The notes: generated by a model from the letters alone, not told the origin. A stretch of 64,000 bases of DNA from JAWLGZ01 sp041690635 (GCA_041690635.1 JAWLGZ010000003.1:62001-126000); one strand, 5' to 3'. Counted from the first letter of the stretch, positions 33,315-45,449 are shown. Translations and numbers: made by a program.

Positions 33315-34379
33315 TCAGTTGATCTTCGGGTCCAGTTCGCCCTTGGCGTACTTGCCGAACATCACCTCCAGGGAGATCACCTTGATCTTGGAGGCCTGAC
33401 CGGCGGCACCGAACGCCTCGTAACGGGCCTTGCAGATGTCGCGCATGCCGTCTTCTGCCGCCTTGTAGTACTTGCGCGGGTCGAAGTTGGCCTTGTGCTC
33501 GTCCAGATGCTTGCGGATGGCGCCGGTGGAGGCCATGCGCAGGTCGGTGTCGATGTTGACCTTGCGTACGCCGTTCTTGATCCCCTCGACGATCTCCTCG
33601 ACCGGTACGCCGTAGGTCTGACCCATATCGCCGCCGTAGTTGTTGATGATCTCCAGCCAGTCCTGCGGTACCGAGGAGGAGCCGTGCATGACCAGGTGGA
33701 CGGTCGGGATACGCTGGTGGATCTCCTTCACCCGGTCGATACGCAGGATCTTGCCGGTCGGTTTCTGGGTGAACTTGTAAGCGCCGTGGGAGGTGCCGAT
33801 GGCGATGGCCAGGGCATCCACACCGGTCTTCTTGACGAAATCGGCTGCCTCGTCGGGGTCGGTCAGCAGTTGGCTGTGGTCCAGCGTGCCCTCGGCGCCG
33901 ATGCCGTCCTCTTCACCCGCCTTGCCGGTCTCCAGGGAGCCCAGGCAGCCCAGCTCGCCCTCGACGGAAACACCGCCGGCGTGGGCCATCTCCACCACCT
34001 TGCGGGTGGTCTCGACGTTGTACTCGTAGGAGGAGGGGGTCTTGCCGTCATCCATCAGCGAGCCATCCATCATCACCGAGGTGAAACCGGACTGGATCGC
34101 CCGCAGGCAGACCGCCGGGCTGGTTCCGTGATCCTGGTGCATGGCGATGGGGATGTGCGGATACGCCTCCGCGGCGGCCAGGATCAGGTGGCGCAGGAAC
34201 GCCTCACCGGCGTACTTACGGGCACCGGCAGAACCCTGGAGGATCACCGGAGCGTCGACGGCGTCGGCGGCCTCGAGGATCGCCTTCACCTGCTCCATGT
34301 TGTTGACGTTGAACGCGGGCAGGCCATAGCCGTGCTCGGCGGCATGGTCCAGCAGTTGACGCATCGATACCAGTGCCAT
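33315..34379 (-). CDS. fba: Class II fructose-bisphosphate aldolase, Calvin-cycle subtype
   Basis: 354 residues, the length of the class IIB (CbbA) aldolases. Zinc ligands are in MHQDHG and HAGG, and the family pattern YGLPAFNVNNMEQVKAI opens the barrel. It condenses GAP with DHAP (and E4P with DHAP in the Calvin cycle). Last gene of the carbon-cycle cluster; a CTAGCCC repeat separates it from pyk. Confidence 0.96.
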   Translation of the reverse strand: MALVSMRQLLDHAAEHGYGLPAFNVNNMEQVKAILEAADAVDAPVILQGSAGARKYAGEAFLRHLILAAAEAYPHIPIAMHQDHGTSPAVCLRAIQSGFTSVMMDGSLMDDGKTPSSYEYNVETTRKVVEMAHAGGVSVEGELGCLGSLETGKAGEEDGIGAEGTLDHSQLLTDPDEAADFVKKTGVDALAIAIGTSHGAYKFTQKPTGKILRIDRVKEIHQRIPTVHLVMHGSSSVPQDWLEIINNYGGDMGQTYGVPVEEIVEGIKNGVRKVNIDTDLRMASTGAIRKHLDEHKANFDPRKYYKAAEDGMRDICKARYEAFGAAGQASKIKVISLEVMFGKYAKGELDPKIN

Positions 34380-34410
34380 GTGCTATCTCCTTGCTCTGAA
34401 GTGAAATTTT

Positions 34411-34539
34411 CTAGGGGCTGGGGGCTGGGGACTAGGGGCTAGTGAATGGGTTCGCTCCGCTCACCGGATTATCGTTAAAAACCTGTGCGCCTTGGGCGCA
34501 CACCTTCACTAGCCCCTAGCCCCTAGCCCCTAGTCCCTG
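34411..34539. repeat. CTAGCCC inverted repeat between pyk and fba
   Basis: Left arm: tandem GGGGCTGGGGACTAGGGGCT units; right arm: CCCTAGCCCCTAGCCCCTAG. Arms of about 32 bases enclose about 65 bases of unrelated sequence. The same family recurs at 37307-37401. Confidence 0.8.
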
Positions 34540-34541
34540 CC

Positions 34542-35975
34542 TTAAACAAGTTCGCCGACTTTCACGATCTTCATCGCGTTGGTGCCGCCGTGGACGCCCA
34601 TCAGGTCGCCTTTGGTGATGATCACCAGCTCCCCTTCACGCACCGCGCCCCGGCGCAACAGTTCGTCGATCGCCTCGCGATTCGCCTCCGCATGGTCAGA
34701 CGAGGTGACACTGAAGCTCACCGGGTAAACACCCCGGAACAGCGTCACCTTGCGGCGCGTCTCCACGTGTCGGGTCAGGGCGTAGATGGGGATTCCCGAA
34801 CTGATGCGGGACATCCACAGGGGTGTCGAGCCCGATTCGGTCAGGGCCGCGATCGCCTTCACACCCAGATGGTTCGCCACGTACATGGTGGCCATCGCAA
34901 CCGCTTCGTCGATGTGGGTGAACTGGGTGTGAATACGGTGGTCGGACTGCATCGCCAGCGGGTGCTTCTCCGCCTCGACACAGATGCGATCCATGGCGGC
35001 AACCGCCTTTTCCGGGTACCTGCCGGTGGCGGTCTCTGCCGACAGCATCACCGCATCGGTGCCGTCGAGTACCGCGTTGGCGACGTCGAATACCTCAGCC
35101 CGTGTCGGGATCTGATTTTCGATCATCGACTCCATCATCTGGGTTGCAGTGATCACCACCCGGTTCATGCAGCGTGCCTGCTGAATGAGTCGCTTCTGCA
35201 CCGGCGGCAGGGAGGCATCGCCGATCTCGACCCCCAGATCGCCGCGCGCGATCATGATGGCGTCGGAGGCGGCGATAATCTCGTCGACCACATCCAGTGC
35301 CTCGGCGCGCTCGATCTTGGCCACCACGGCGCCGTGACCGCCGGCGGCGCGCAGCAATGCCCGCGCCTCGTTGATATCCTCGGCAGTGCGCGGGAACGAT
35401 ACGGCCAGGTAATCGGCCTGTAGCTTGGCCGCGGTCCTGATGTCCTCGCGATCCTTGTCGGTCAGCGCCGGTGCGGAGAGGCCGCCACCCTGGCGGTTGA
35501 TCCCCTTGCGGTCGGAGAGCGCACCGCCCACCACCACCCGGCAGGTCACCTCGGTCCCCTCCACCTGCTCCACCCACAGGACGACACGGCCGTCGTCCAG
35601 CAGGAGGGTGTCGCCGCGGCCGACATCGTCCGGCAGTGACTTGTAGGTGGTGCCGACACGAGTGTCGTCACCGGCGCCCGGGTCCATCCCGGCATCGATG
35701 ATGAAGGGCTTGCCCTCCTGCAGCATCACCTTCCCTTCGCGGAAACGGTCGATGCGGATTTTGGGGCCCTGCAGATCGGCGAGTACGCCGACTTGGCGAC
35801 CATGGGCACGGGCGCGGTTGCGCACCCGCTCGGCACGCTCAATATGCTCTTCCGCAGTGCCGTGGGAAAAATTGACCCGCACCACGTCGACGCCGGCTTC
35901 GATCAGCCTGTCCAGTGTCTTCGGGTCGTCGGTGGCCGGACCCAGGGTCGCGACGATCTTGGTTCTTCTCGCCAT
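34542..35975 (-). CDS. pyk: Pyruvate kinase
   Basis: 477 residues. Catalytic segments: the active-site lysine region VVAKIERAEAL, MIARGDLGVEIG and ATQMMESMI, and N-terminal RTKIVATLGPATDD. It converts PEP and ADP to pyruvate and ATP. The gene sits between pgk and fba, a frequent arrangement in autotrophic gammaproteobacteria. Confidence 0.96.
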   Translation of the reverse strand: MARRTKIVATLGPATDDPKTLDRLIEAGVDVVRVNFSHGTAEEHIERAERVRNRARAHGRQVGVLADLQGPKIRIDRFREGKVMLQEGKPFIIDAGMDPGAGDDTRVGTTYKSLPDDVGRGDTLLLDDGRVVLWVEQVEGTEVTCRVVVGGALSDRKGINRQGGGLSAPALTDKDREDIRTAAKLQADYLAVSFPRTAEDINEARALLRAAGGHGAVVAKIERAEALDVVDEIIAASDAIMIARGDLGVEIGDASLPPVQKRLIQQARCMNRVVITATQMMESMIENQIPTRAEVFDVANAVLDGTDAVMLSAETATGRYPEKAVAAMDRICVEAEKHPLAMQSDHRIHTQFTHIDEAVAMATMYVANHLGVKAIAALTESGSTPLWMSRISSGIPIYALTRHVETRRKVTLFRGVYPVSFSVTSSDHAEANREAIDELLRRGAVREGELVIITKGDLMGVHGGTNAMKIVKVGELV

Positions 35976-36058
35976 TTAGAGTCTGTTGGGGCGTTTCCGG
36001 CCCCGGTGTATCCGGGGCCGGCGGGTGGGCAGTATACGCCTTGCGGCGTCGGACCGAA

Positions 36059-37240
36059 TCAGGCCTTCGCCCGTTCCTCCAGCATCGCCACGGCGGGCAG
36101 GGTCTTGCCTTCCAGGAATTCCAGGAAGGCGCCACCGGCGGTGGAGATGTAGGAGACCTTTTCGTAGATGTCATATTTCTGGATGGCGGCGATGGTGTCG
36201 CCGCCGCCGGCCAGGGAGAAGCCGTCGGAGTTGGCGATGGCCATCCCCAGCGCCTTGGTGCCGGCGCCGAACTGGTCGAACTCGAATACGCCGACCGGGC
36301 CGTTCCAGACGATCGTACCGGCCTTTTTCAGCATATCCGCGTACTGGGCGGCGGTTTCGGGGCCGACGTCGAAGATCATGTCGTCGTCCACCACCTCGCT
36401 CACCTTCTTGGTAGTGGCCTCGGCCGATTCGGAGAACTCCTTGCCGACTACAACATCGACCGGCACCGGGATCTCGCCGCCCTTGGCCTTCGCCGCCTCC
36501 ATCAGCCGCTTGGCCTCCTCGACCAGGTCCGCCTCGTAGAGCGACTTGCCCACGTTGTGGCCCGCCGCAGCGATAAAGGTGTTGGCGATACCGCCGCCGA
36601 CGATAAGCTGATCCACCTTCTTGGAGAGCGCATCGAGCACCGTCAGCTTGGTGGAGACCTTGGAGCCACCGACAATGGCAACCATTGGCCGCGCCGGGTT
36701 GGCCAGCGCCTTGTTCAGCGCATCGAGCTCCTCGGCGAGCAGCAGACCGGCGCAGGCGACCGGGGCGAACTTGCCGGCGCCGTGGGTGGAGGCCTGGGCA
36801 CGGTGGGCGGTGCCGAAGGCATCCATGACATAGACATCGCAGAGCGCCGCATATTTCCGGGCCAGTTCCTCGTTGTCCTTCTTTTCGCCCTTGTTAAAGC
36901 GGACGTTCTCGAGCAGGACCACCTCGCCCTCGGCCACTTCGGGGGCGCTGTCCAGATAGTCCTTCACCAGCCGTACCGTCTTGCCGAGCTTGGTGGTCAT
37001 GTCCTCGGCGATGGGCTGCATCGAGTTCTCCGAATCCACCACCCCCTCCTCGGGGCGGCCGCGGTGGGACATCACCATCACCCTCGCACCGGCCTTCATG
37101 CAGTGCTCGATGGTCGGCATGGAGGCGGTGATGCGGGCGTCGGAGGTGACCTTGCCGTCCTTCACGGGCACGTTGAGATCGGCGCGGATGAGGACGCGCT
37201 TGCCGGCGAGATCAAGGTCGGTCAGTTTGATGAAAGACAT
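36059..37240 (-). CDS. pgk: Phosphoglycerate kinase
   Basis: 393 residues from the ATG at 37240 (MSFIKLTDLDLAGKRVLIRA), preceded by AGGAG; a longer frame to 37270 is unlikely. Substrate-binding DLNVP and SHRGRP, and nucleotide-binding GGGDT are present. In the Calvin cycle it phosphorylates 3-phosphoglycerate made by RuBisCO. Second-to-third gene of the cluster; a CTAGCCC repeat lies in the gapA-pgk gap. Confidence 0.96.
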   Translation of the reverse strand: MSFIKLTDLDLAGKRVLIRADLNVPVKDGKVTSDARITASMPTIEHCMKAGARVMVMSHRGRPEEGVVDSENSMQPIAEDMTTKLGKTVRLVKDYLDSAPEVAEGEVVLLENVRFNKGEKKDNEELARKYAALCDVYVMDAFGTAHRAQASTHGAGKFAPVACAGLLLAEELDALNKALANPARPMVAIVGGSKVSTKLTVLDALSKKVDQLIVGGGIANTFIAAAGHNVGKSLYEADLVEEAKRLMEAAKAKGGEIPVPVDVVVGKEFSESAEATTKKVSEVVDDDMIFDVGPETAAQYADMLKKAGTIVWNGPVGVFEFDQFGAGTKALGMAIANSDGFSLAGGGDTIAAIQKYDIYEKVSYISTAGGAFLEFLEGKTLPAVAMLEERAKA

Positions 37241-37306
37241 TGTCGTACTCCTGAAAGTGCTGAAAGTCATCGGCGAAGGGGCCGCCTTGGCGAATGGCTC
37301 TCTAAC

Positions 37307-37401
37307 AAGGGGCTAGGGACTAGGGGCTAGAGGCTAGGGCTAGGGACTAGGGACTAGTGGTTGTGTACTACTAGCCCCTAGCCCCCAGCCCCTGATCCCT
37401 A
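37307..37401. repeat. CTAGCCC inverted repeat between gapA and pgk
   Basis: Left arm begins AGGGGCTAGGGACTAGGGGC, right arm ends CCCCTGATCCCTAG, with a 15-base loop. The final CTAG overlaps the gapA stop codon (TAG on the minus strand). Confidence 0.8.
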
Positions 37402-38400
37402 GTTCTTAGCTACGTGCTCCACGAACCGCAGCATGTTGCAGGTGTAGCCGTACTCGTTGTCGTACCAGGAGACGATCTTGACGAAGGTGCCGTCGAGAGC
37501 GATCCCGGCTTCGGCATCGAAGGTGGACGGGGCACTGTTGCCACGGAAGTCGGTGGAGACCACCTTCTCGTCGGTGTAGCCGAGGACGCCCTTCAGCTCG
37601 CCTTCGGAGGCGGCCTTCATCGCCTTGCAGATGTCGTCGTAGGAGGCGTCCTTGTTCAGCTCGACCGTCAGGTCGACCACGGAGACGTCGGAGGTCGGCA
37701 CGCGGAAGGCCATGCCGGTCAGCTTGCCGTTCAGCTCGGGCAGCACCTTGCCGACGGCCTTGGCGGCGCCGGTGGAGGAGGGAATGATGTTCTCCAGGAT
37801 GCCACGGCCGCCGCGCCAGTCCTTCTGGGACGGGCCGTCGACGGTCTTCTGGGTGGCGGTGGCGGCGTGCACGGTGGTCATCAGGCCGCGCTTGATGCCC
37901 CAGTTGTCGTTCAGCACCTTGGCGACCGGCGCCAGGCAGTTGGTGGTGCAGGAGGCGGCGGAGACGATGGCCTGACCGGCGTAGCTGTTGTGGTTCACGC
38001 CGTAGACGAACATCGGGGTGGCGTCCTTCGAGGGGGCGCTCTGCACCACCTTCTTGGCACCGGCGTCAATGTGCTTCTGGCAGGTCTCCTGGGTGAGGAA
38101 GAAGCCGGTGCACTCGATGACGAGATCGGCGCCCACTTCGTTCCACTTCAGGTTGGACGGATCCCGCTCGGCGGTCAGGCGGATGGTCTTGCCGTTGACC
38201 ACCAGGTTGTTGCCGGAGACGGAGACGTCACCCTTGAAGCGACCGTGCACGGAGTCGAACTTCAGCATGTAGGCCAGGTAGTCGGCGTCGAGCAGGTCGT
38301 TGATGGCAACGATCTCGATGTCGTTGAAATCCTGCGCGACGGCGCGGAACACCATGCGGCCGATGCGGCCGAAACCGTTGATACCCACTTTAATGGTCAT
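37399..38400 (-). CDS. gapA: Glyceraldehyde-3-phosphate dehydrogenase, type I
   Basis: 333 residues. NAD(P)-binding GINGFGRIGRMVFRA at the start and the catalytic cysteine in SAASCTTNCLAPV; C-terminal WYDNEYGY. Residue after the second strand (IVAINDLLD) suggests NAD preference, but coenzyme cannot be fixed. Follows tkt by about 75 bases. The stop codon lies in a CTAGCCC repeat. Confidence 0.96.
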   Translation of the reverse strand: MTIKVGINGFGRIGRMVFRAVAQDFNDIEIVAINDLLDADYLAYMLKFDSVHGRFKGDVSVSGNNLVVNGKTIRLTAERDPSNLKWNEVGADLVIECTGFFLTQETCQKHIDAGAKKVVQSAPSKDATPMFVYGVNHNSYAGQAIVSAASCTTNCLAPVAKVLNDNWGIKRGLMTTVHAATATQKTVDGPSQKDWRGGRGILENIIPSSTGAAKAVGKVLPELNGKLTGMAFRVPTSDVSVVDLTVELNKDASYDDICKAMKAASEGELKGVLGYTDEKVVSTDFRGNSAPSTFDAEAGIALDGTFVKIVSWYDNEYGYTCNMLRFVEHVAKN

Positions 38401-38475
38401 AATTCTTCTCCTGTTTATTGGACGAATAAATGCGGAGCGCGGCGGAACCCGGAGGCCCCGCCGCGTAATCTCCGT

Positions 38476-40470
38476 CTAAAGGACTTCCTGAACGGCCTTT
38501 ACCACGTTCTCCGCGGTGATGCCGAACTCCTTGAACAGCTGGTCGGCCGGGGCGGACTCGCCGAAGCGGTCCACGCCGATGACGCGGCCGTTCAGGCCGA
38601 CATACTTACGCCAGTAGTCGGTCACGCCGGCCTCGACAGCAACACGCGCGGTGACCGATGCGGGCAGGACCGACTCGCGGTAAGCGGCATCCTGGGCGTC
38701 GAAGATGTCCGTGGCGGGCATGGAGACGACACGCACCTTGCGGCCCTGGCCGCTGAGTTCAGCATAGGCCTTGACCGCCAGTTCCACCTCGGAACCGGTA
38801 GCGATGATGATCGCCTCAGGGGTGCCGTCGCAGTCACGCAGGACGTAGCCGCCGCGGGCGATGGCCGCCAGCTGGTCGGCGTCCCGCTCCATGTGCGGCA
38901 GGCCCTGGCGGGAGAAGATGAGGCAGCTCGGGCCGCCCTTGCGCTCCACGGCACTGGCCCAGGCGACCGCCGACTCGACGGCGTCGCACGGACGCCACAG
39001 GGACATGTTCGGGATCAGCCGCAGGGTGGCGATCTGCTCGATCGGCTGGTGGGTGGGGCCATCCTCACCCAGGCCGATGGAGTCGTGGGTATAGACGAAG
39101 ATGGAGCGTACCTTCATCAGCGCCGCCATGCGCAGGGCGTTGCGGGCGTACTCGGAGAACATGAGGAAGGTGCCGCCGAACGGGATGAAGCCGCCGTGCA
39201 GAGAGACACCGTTCATGATGGCGGACATGCCGAACTCGCGCACGCCGTAGGAGATGTAGTTGCCGTCGGCCACCGTGCGGTCGATGGTCTTCGCCTCCGG
39301 CCAGCGGGTGTTGTTGGAGGGGGAGAGGTCGGCGGAGCCGCCGAGGAACTCCGGCAGCGCCTTGGCGTAGGCGGCGATGGACTTGCCGGAGGCCTGGCGG
39401 GTGGCCAGCTTCTCGGCCTTCTCGTTCACCGCTTTGACGAAGTCGTTGACGGTCTGCTGCCAGTTGCCGGGCAGGTCACCGGCCATGCGCCGCTCGAACT
39501 CGGCGGCCAGTTCCGGGTGCTCCTTGCGGTAGGCGGAGAACTTCTCCGCCCAGTGGGCCTCCGCCTGCGCGCCCTTCTCCTTCGCATCCCAGCCGGCGTA
39601 GACCTCCTGCGGAATCACGAACGGGTCGTGCTTCCAGCCGAGGTTTTCGCGGGTGGCGGCGATCTCGTCGGCACCGAGCGGGGCACCGTGACAGTCGTGG
39701 CTACCACAGAGGTTGGGTGCACCGAAACCGATCACCGTCTTGGTGCAGATCAGGGTCGGCTTGTCGTTGACGCTCTTCGCCTCGTGAATAGCCTTGTCGA
39801 TCGCCTCTGCGTCGTGGCCGTCCACGCCGCGGATGACGTGCCAGCCGTAGGCCTCGAAGCGCTTCGGGGTGTCGTCGGTGAACCACCCCTCGACGTGGCC
39901 GTCGATGGAGATGCCGTTGTCGTCCCAGAAGGCAATCAGCTTGCCCAGGCCCCAGGTACCGGCCAGCGCGCACGCCTCATGGGAGATGCCCTCCATCATG
40001 CAGCCGTCACCCAGGAACACATAGGTGTAGTGGTCGACCACGTGGTGGCCGGGGCGGTTGAACTGCGCGCCCAGCGTACGCTCGGCGAGCGCCATGCCGA
40101 CGGCATTGGTGATGCCCTGGCCGAGCGGACCGGTGGTGGTCTCGACGCCGGGGGCGTAGCCGTATTCCGGATGCCCCGGGGTCCTGGAGTGGAGCTGACG
40201 GAAGCTCTTGAGGTCGTCCATGCTGAGGTCGTAGCCGGTCAGGTGGAGCAGGCTGTAGATCAGCATGGAGCCGTGACCGTTGGAGAGGACGAAACGGTCC
40301 CGGTCGTGCCACTTCGGATTTGCGGGGTTGTGCTTGAGGTGGCCGTTCCAGAGCACCTCGGCGATATCCGCCATGCCCATCGGGGCGCCGGGATGGCCGG
40401 AATTGGCCTTCTGAACCGCGTCCATGCTAAGGACACGGACAGCGTTCGCAAGCTCTCTGCGGGTCGGCAT
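38476..40470 (-). CDS. tkt: Transketolase
   Basis: 664 residues, full length. Thiamine diphosphate site GDGCMMEGISHEA, N-terminal NSGHPGAPMGMADIAEVLW, and LGEDGPTHQPIE in the second domain. It links sugar phosphates in the Calvin and pentose phosphate pathways (also called cbbT in autotrophs). First gene of the tkt-gapA-pgk-pyk-fba cluster. Confidence 0.96.
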   Translation of the reverse strand: MPTRRELANAVRVLSMDAVQKANSGHPGAPMGMADIAEVLWNGHLKHNPANPKWHDRDRFVLSNGHGSMLIYSLLHLTGYDLSMDDLKSFRQLHSRTPGHPEYGYAPGVETTTGPLGQGITNAVGMALAERTLGAQFNRPGHHVVDHYTYVFLGDGCMMEGISHEACALAGTWGLGKLIAFWDDNGISIDGHVEGWFTDDTPKRFEAYGWHVIRGVDGHDAEAIDKAIHEAKSVNDKPTLICTKTVIGFGAPNLCGSHDCHGAPLGADEIAATRENLGWKHDPFVIPQEVYAGWDAKEKGAQAEAHWAEKFSAYRKEHPELAAEFERRMAGDLPGNWQQTVNDFVKAVNEKAEKLATRQASGKSIAAYAKALPEFLGGSADLSPSNNTRWPEAKTIDRTVADGNYISYGVREFGMSAIMNGVSLHGGFIPFGGTFLMFSEYARNALRMAALMKVRSIFVYTHDSIGLGEDGPTHQPIEQIATLRLIPNMSLWRPCDAVESAVAWASAVERKGGPSCLIFSRQGLPHMERDADQLAAIARGGYVLRDCDGTPEAIIIATGSEVELAVKAYAELSGQGRKVRVVSMPATDIFDAQDAAYRESVLPASVTARVAVEAGVTDYWRKYVGLNGRVIGVDRFGESAPADQLFKEFGITAENVVKAVQEVL

Positions 40471-40898
40471 GTGCTACTCCTGTTTAGTCAAAATATTTCG
40501 GTGTACCCCCGACCGACGAATGCTCTGTCCGTCGGGTGGCGGTATCCGAGGGAATAAGGGCGGCGCGCCCATTCACGGGCAGCGATGCAACACCCCGTTT
40601 TTCTTAGGTATTCGCAAGGTCGCCGTGAGGCGTTTACGTCCCTGGCCGAATCCCGTACTTCGGCGGGGGAATGCGCGATTTTGGCTGATCCCGTCGCGCG
40701 GGGCAATATCCCGTACGGCGACCAGTTTAGATCACCTTTTATAAACAAACTGTTAGGACCCGTATCGTCTCGATGTCTATACTTGCGCGCGCGGGTGCTG
40801 GACAACCAGGATCCCCCGCTGGGAAATCGGATTTGACGATGTACAATACGCGGTTCATTGCGCACTACGCGGCATCGCACCCCCGAGGGAAAACGTCA
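40471..40898. other. Divergent intergenic region tkt/metK, no gene recognised
   Basis: About 430 bases between two divergent operons. It has an inverted repeat CCGACG-N11-CGTCGG (40513-40535) near the tkt start that may be an operator or leader hairpin, and an AT-rich stretch (40733-40760) suited to the metK promoter. No SAM riboswitch was recognised upstream of metK. Confidence 0.45.
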
Positions 40899-42059
<1,161 letters not shown>

Positions 42060-42068
42060 TAAATCGAT

Positions 42069-42204
42069 TCACCGCAGAGGTCGCACGACTGCATGGATGC
42101 AGGAGTTAGAGCAACGTAAGGAACAGTTGCCGAGAGGACGCAGAGGAAAAAAACTCAAGGATTGCCCTGGGTTTCCTCTGCGCTCTCCGTGACCTCTGCG
42201 GTTC
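42069..42204. repeat. CGCAGAGG inverted repeat between metK and ahcY
   Basis: Left arm TCACCGCAGAGGTCGCA, right arm CTCCGTGACCTCTGCGGTTC, plus internal CGCAGAGG pieces. It ends about 20 bases before the SAH riboswitch. Confidence 0.75.
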
Positions 42205-42225
42205 AAGCTTTTTGAATACGCCGAC

Positions 42226-42302
42226 TCCCCGAGGAGCGCTGCAGCGGGCATCAGACCCGTCAGGCTCGGGGACAGGGCTTCCATCGACAACGGCGCTCAA
42301 CG
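42226..42302 (+). promoter_or_regulatory. S-adenosylhomocysteine riboswitch
   Basis: The conserved SAH-aptamer blocks occur in order: CGAGGAGCGCTGCAGCGGGC, then CAGGCTCGG, then after a variable part AACGGCGCTC, which pairs back with GAGCGC of the first block. It ends about 20 bases before the ahcY start. The class activates SAH hydrolase genes when SAH accumulates, by exposing the ribosome binding site (TTTGGAGAC). Confidence 0.93.
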
Positions 42303-42322
42303 GAACTTTGGAGACAATCCCA

Positions 42323-43732
<1,410 letters not shown>

Positions 43733-43739
43733 TAATAGC

Positions 43740-43836
43740 TGTAGGAGCCCGCCCCTGCGGGCGAACGGGTTTGGCAGTACGCAAGCGAAACCCGAGCGGC
43801 TCCGCCGCTGTTCGCCCGGAGGACCGGGCTCCTACA
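43740..43836. repeat. REP-like element E between ahcY and metF
   Basis: TGTAGGAGCCCGCCCCTGCG on the left and GTTCGCCCGGAGGACCGGGC plus TCCTACA on the right, with an inner GAGCGGCTCCGCCGCTG part. It begins right after the ahcY stop codon and could stabilise the upstream message. Confidence 0.82.
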
Positions 43837-43853
43837 AATCCAGGAAGGTTGCG

Positions 43854-44705
43854 ATGGAATCACAGAAGCGATACCCGAAGACCTTCAGCTTCGAGTTCTT
43901 CCCCCCCAAGACCGACCAGGGAAAGGAGAAGCTGGAGGCCACCCGGGAGAAGCTGGCGGCGGTCAATCCGCTCTACTTCTCCGTCACCTACGGGGCCGGC
44001 GGCAGCACCCGCGAGGGGACCTTCGAAACGGTCCGCTCGATCCTCGATGCCGGCCAGGAGGCGGCGCCCCACTTCTCCTGCATCGGATCGAGCCGCGAGT
44101 CGCTTGCCGAGCAGTTGGAGGAGTATCGCGAACTGGGTGTGAAGCGCATCGTCGCCCTGCGCGGCGACATGCCCTCGGGGATGCGCGAGGCGGGCGAGTT
44201 CAGCTACGCCAACGAACTGGTCGCCTTCATCCGCGAGACCACCGGCGATCACTTCCACATCGAGGTGGCCGCCTACCCGGAGTTCCACCCCCAGGCGCGC
44301 AGCGCCGAGGCGGATCTGGACGCCTTCCAGCGCAAGGTTGAAGCGGGGGCCGACGGCGCCATCACCCAGTACTTCTACAATCTCGACGCCTATCTGCGTT
44401 TTGTGGATGAGTGCGAGGCGCGCGGCCTCACGCTGCCCATCGTCCCCGGCATCATGCCGATCACCAACTTCACCCAGCTCGCCCGCTTCTCCGATGCCTG
44501 CGGGGCGGAGATCCCGCGCTGGCTCCGCAAACGCATGGAGGGCTTCGGCGAGGACCGTGAGTCGATGCGTACCTACGGCCACGAGGTGGTGACCGATCTC
44601 TGCCGCCGGCTGCTGGAAGCGGGGGCACCGGGACTCCACTTCTACACCATGAACCAGGCCGAGGCGACCCTCGCCATCTGGCACGACCTCGGGCTTGGCG
44701 ACTGA
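43854..44705 (+). CDS. metF: 5,10-methylenetetrahydrofolate reductase
   Basis: 283 residues. FAD-TIM barrel with the N-terminal FSFEFFPPKTD (catalytic Glu), SVTYGAGGSTR, and ALRGDMP. It supplies methyl-tetrahydrofolate for remethylation of homocysteine, completing the cycle with ahcY and metK. Separated from ahcY only by a REP-like element. Confidence 0.96.
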   Translation: MESQKRYPKTFSFEFFPPKTDQGKEKLEATREKLAAVNPLYFSVTYGAGGSTREGTFETVRSILDAGQEAAPHFSCIGSSRESLAEQLEEYRELGVKRIVALRGDMPSGMREAGEFSYANELVAFIRETTGDHFHIEVAAYPEFHPQARSAEADLDAFQRKVEAGADGAITQYFYNLDAYLRFVDECEARGLTLPIVPGIMPITNFTQLARFSDACGAEIPRWLRKRMEGFGEDRESMRTYGHEVVTDLCRRLLEAGAPGLHFYTMNQAEATLAIWHDLGLGD

Positions 44706-44717
44706 TCGGGACGTACC

Positions 44718-45449
44718 GTGCGCATTCGGCGCGTTTTCCAGGACACAACGCTGTCCACTGGGGCACGGATCGAGCTGGATGCCAATGCGTCCAACCACAT
44801 CGCCCGCGTGCTGCGGTTGCGGCCGGGCGCACCGCTGGTGCTGTTCGACGGCCGGGGCGGCGAGTTCGAGGCGGTGGTGATTGAAGGGGGGCGAGCAGTG
44901 CTGGTCGAGTGTGGCAAGGCGCTGGAACATCGGCCCGAGTCCTCCCTGAAGGTCACGCTCTGCCAAGGTATCTCCCGGGGCGAGCGGATGGACTTTGCGC
45001 TGCAGAAGGCGGTCGAACTCGGTGTCGCCCGCATCCAGCCGCTGTTCACGGAGCGCACGGTGGTCAATCTCTCCGGGGAGCGCCTGGAAAAACGGGTGCA
45101 GCACTGGCGCGGCGTGGTCATCGGTGCCTGTGAGCAGAGCGGCCGCACCCATCTCCCGGAACTGCTCCCCGCCGTCCGGCTGGCGGAATGGCTGGCACAA
45201 CCGACGCAGGGCCTCGGGCTGGTACTCGATCACCGTGCCGAGCGGGGTCTGTCCGCGATAACGAGACCTGCCGACGGTGCGGTTTCGCTGTTGATCGGCC
45301 CCGAGGGGGGGCTGGCTGCGGAAGAGCTCTCCGCCGCCCGGAAGGCCGGTTTCACCGGTATCCGCATGGGCCCCCGCATTCTGCGCACCGAGACCGCCGC
45401 CCTCACCGCCCTCGCCCTCCTCCAGAGCCGCTGGGGCGACCTTGATTAA
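44718..45449 (+). CDS. rsmE: 16S rRNA m3U1498 methyltransferase RsmE
   Basis: 243 residues from a GTG start at 44718. N-terminal PUA-like part and C-terminal SPOUT knot with LLIGPEGGLAAEELSAA and LRTETAALTAL, the RsmE hallmark. It uses SAM to methylate U1498 of 16S rRNA. Close behind metF (12 bases). Confidence 0.95.
   Translation: MRIRRVFQDTTLSTGARIELDANASNHIARVLRLRPGAPLVLFDGRGGEFEAVVIEGGRAVLVECGKALEHRPESSLKVTLCQGISRGERMDFALQKAVELGVARIQPLFTERTVVNLSGERLEKRVQHWRGVVIGACEQSGRTHLPELLPAVRLAEWLAQPTQGLGLVLDHRAERGLSAITRPADGAVSLLIGPEGGLAAEELSAARKAGFTGIRMGPRILRTETAALTALALLQSRWGDLD

Noticed and set aside
34411..37401. CTAGCCC arrays as a CRISPR-like array
   Set aside because: Units are short, contiguous and arranged as inverted arms, with no unique spacers of constant length and no cas genes.
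37414..40557. A 1047-codon open frame on the plus strand
   Set aside because: It is antisense to tkt and gapA and shows the Asp/Val/Gly/His-rich composition typical of frames opposite GC-rich genes; no motifs.
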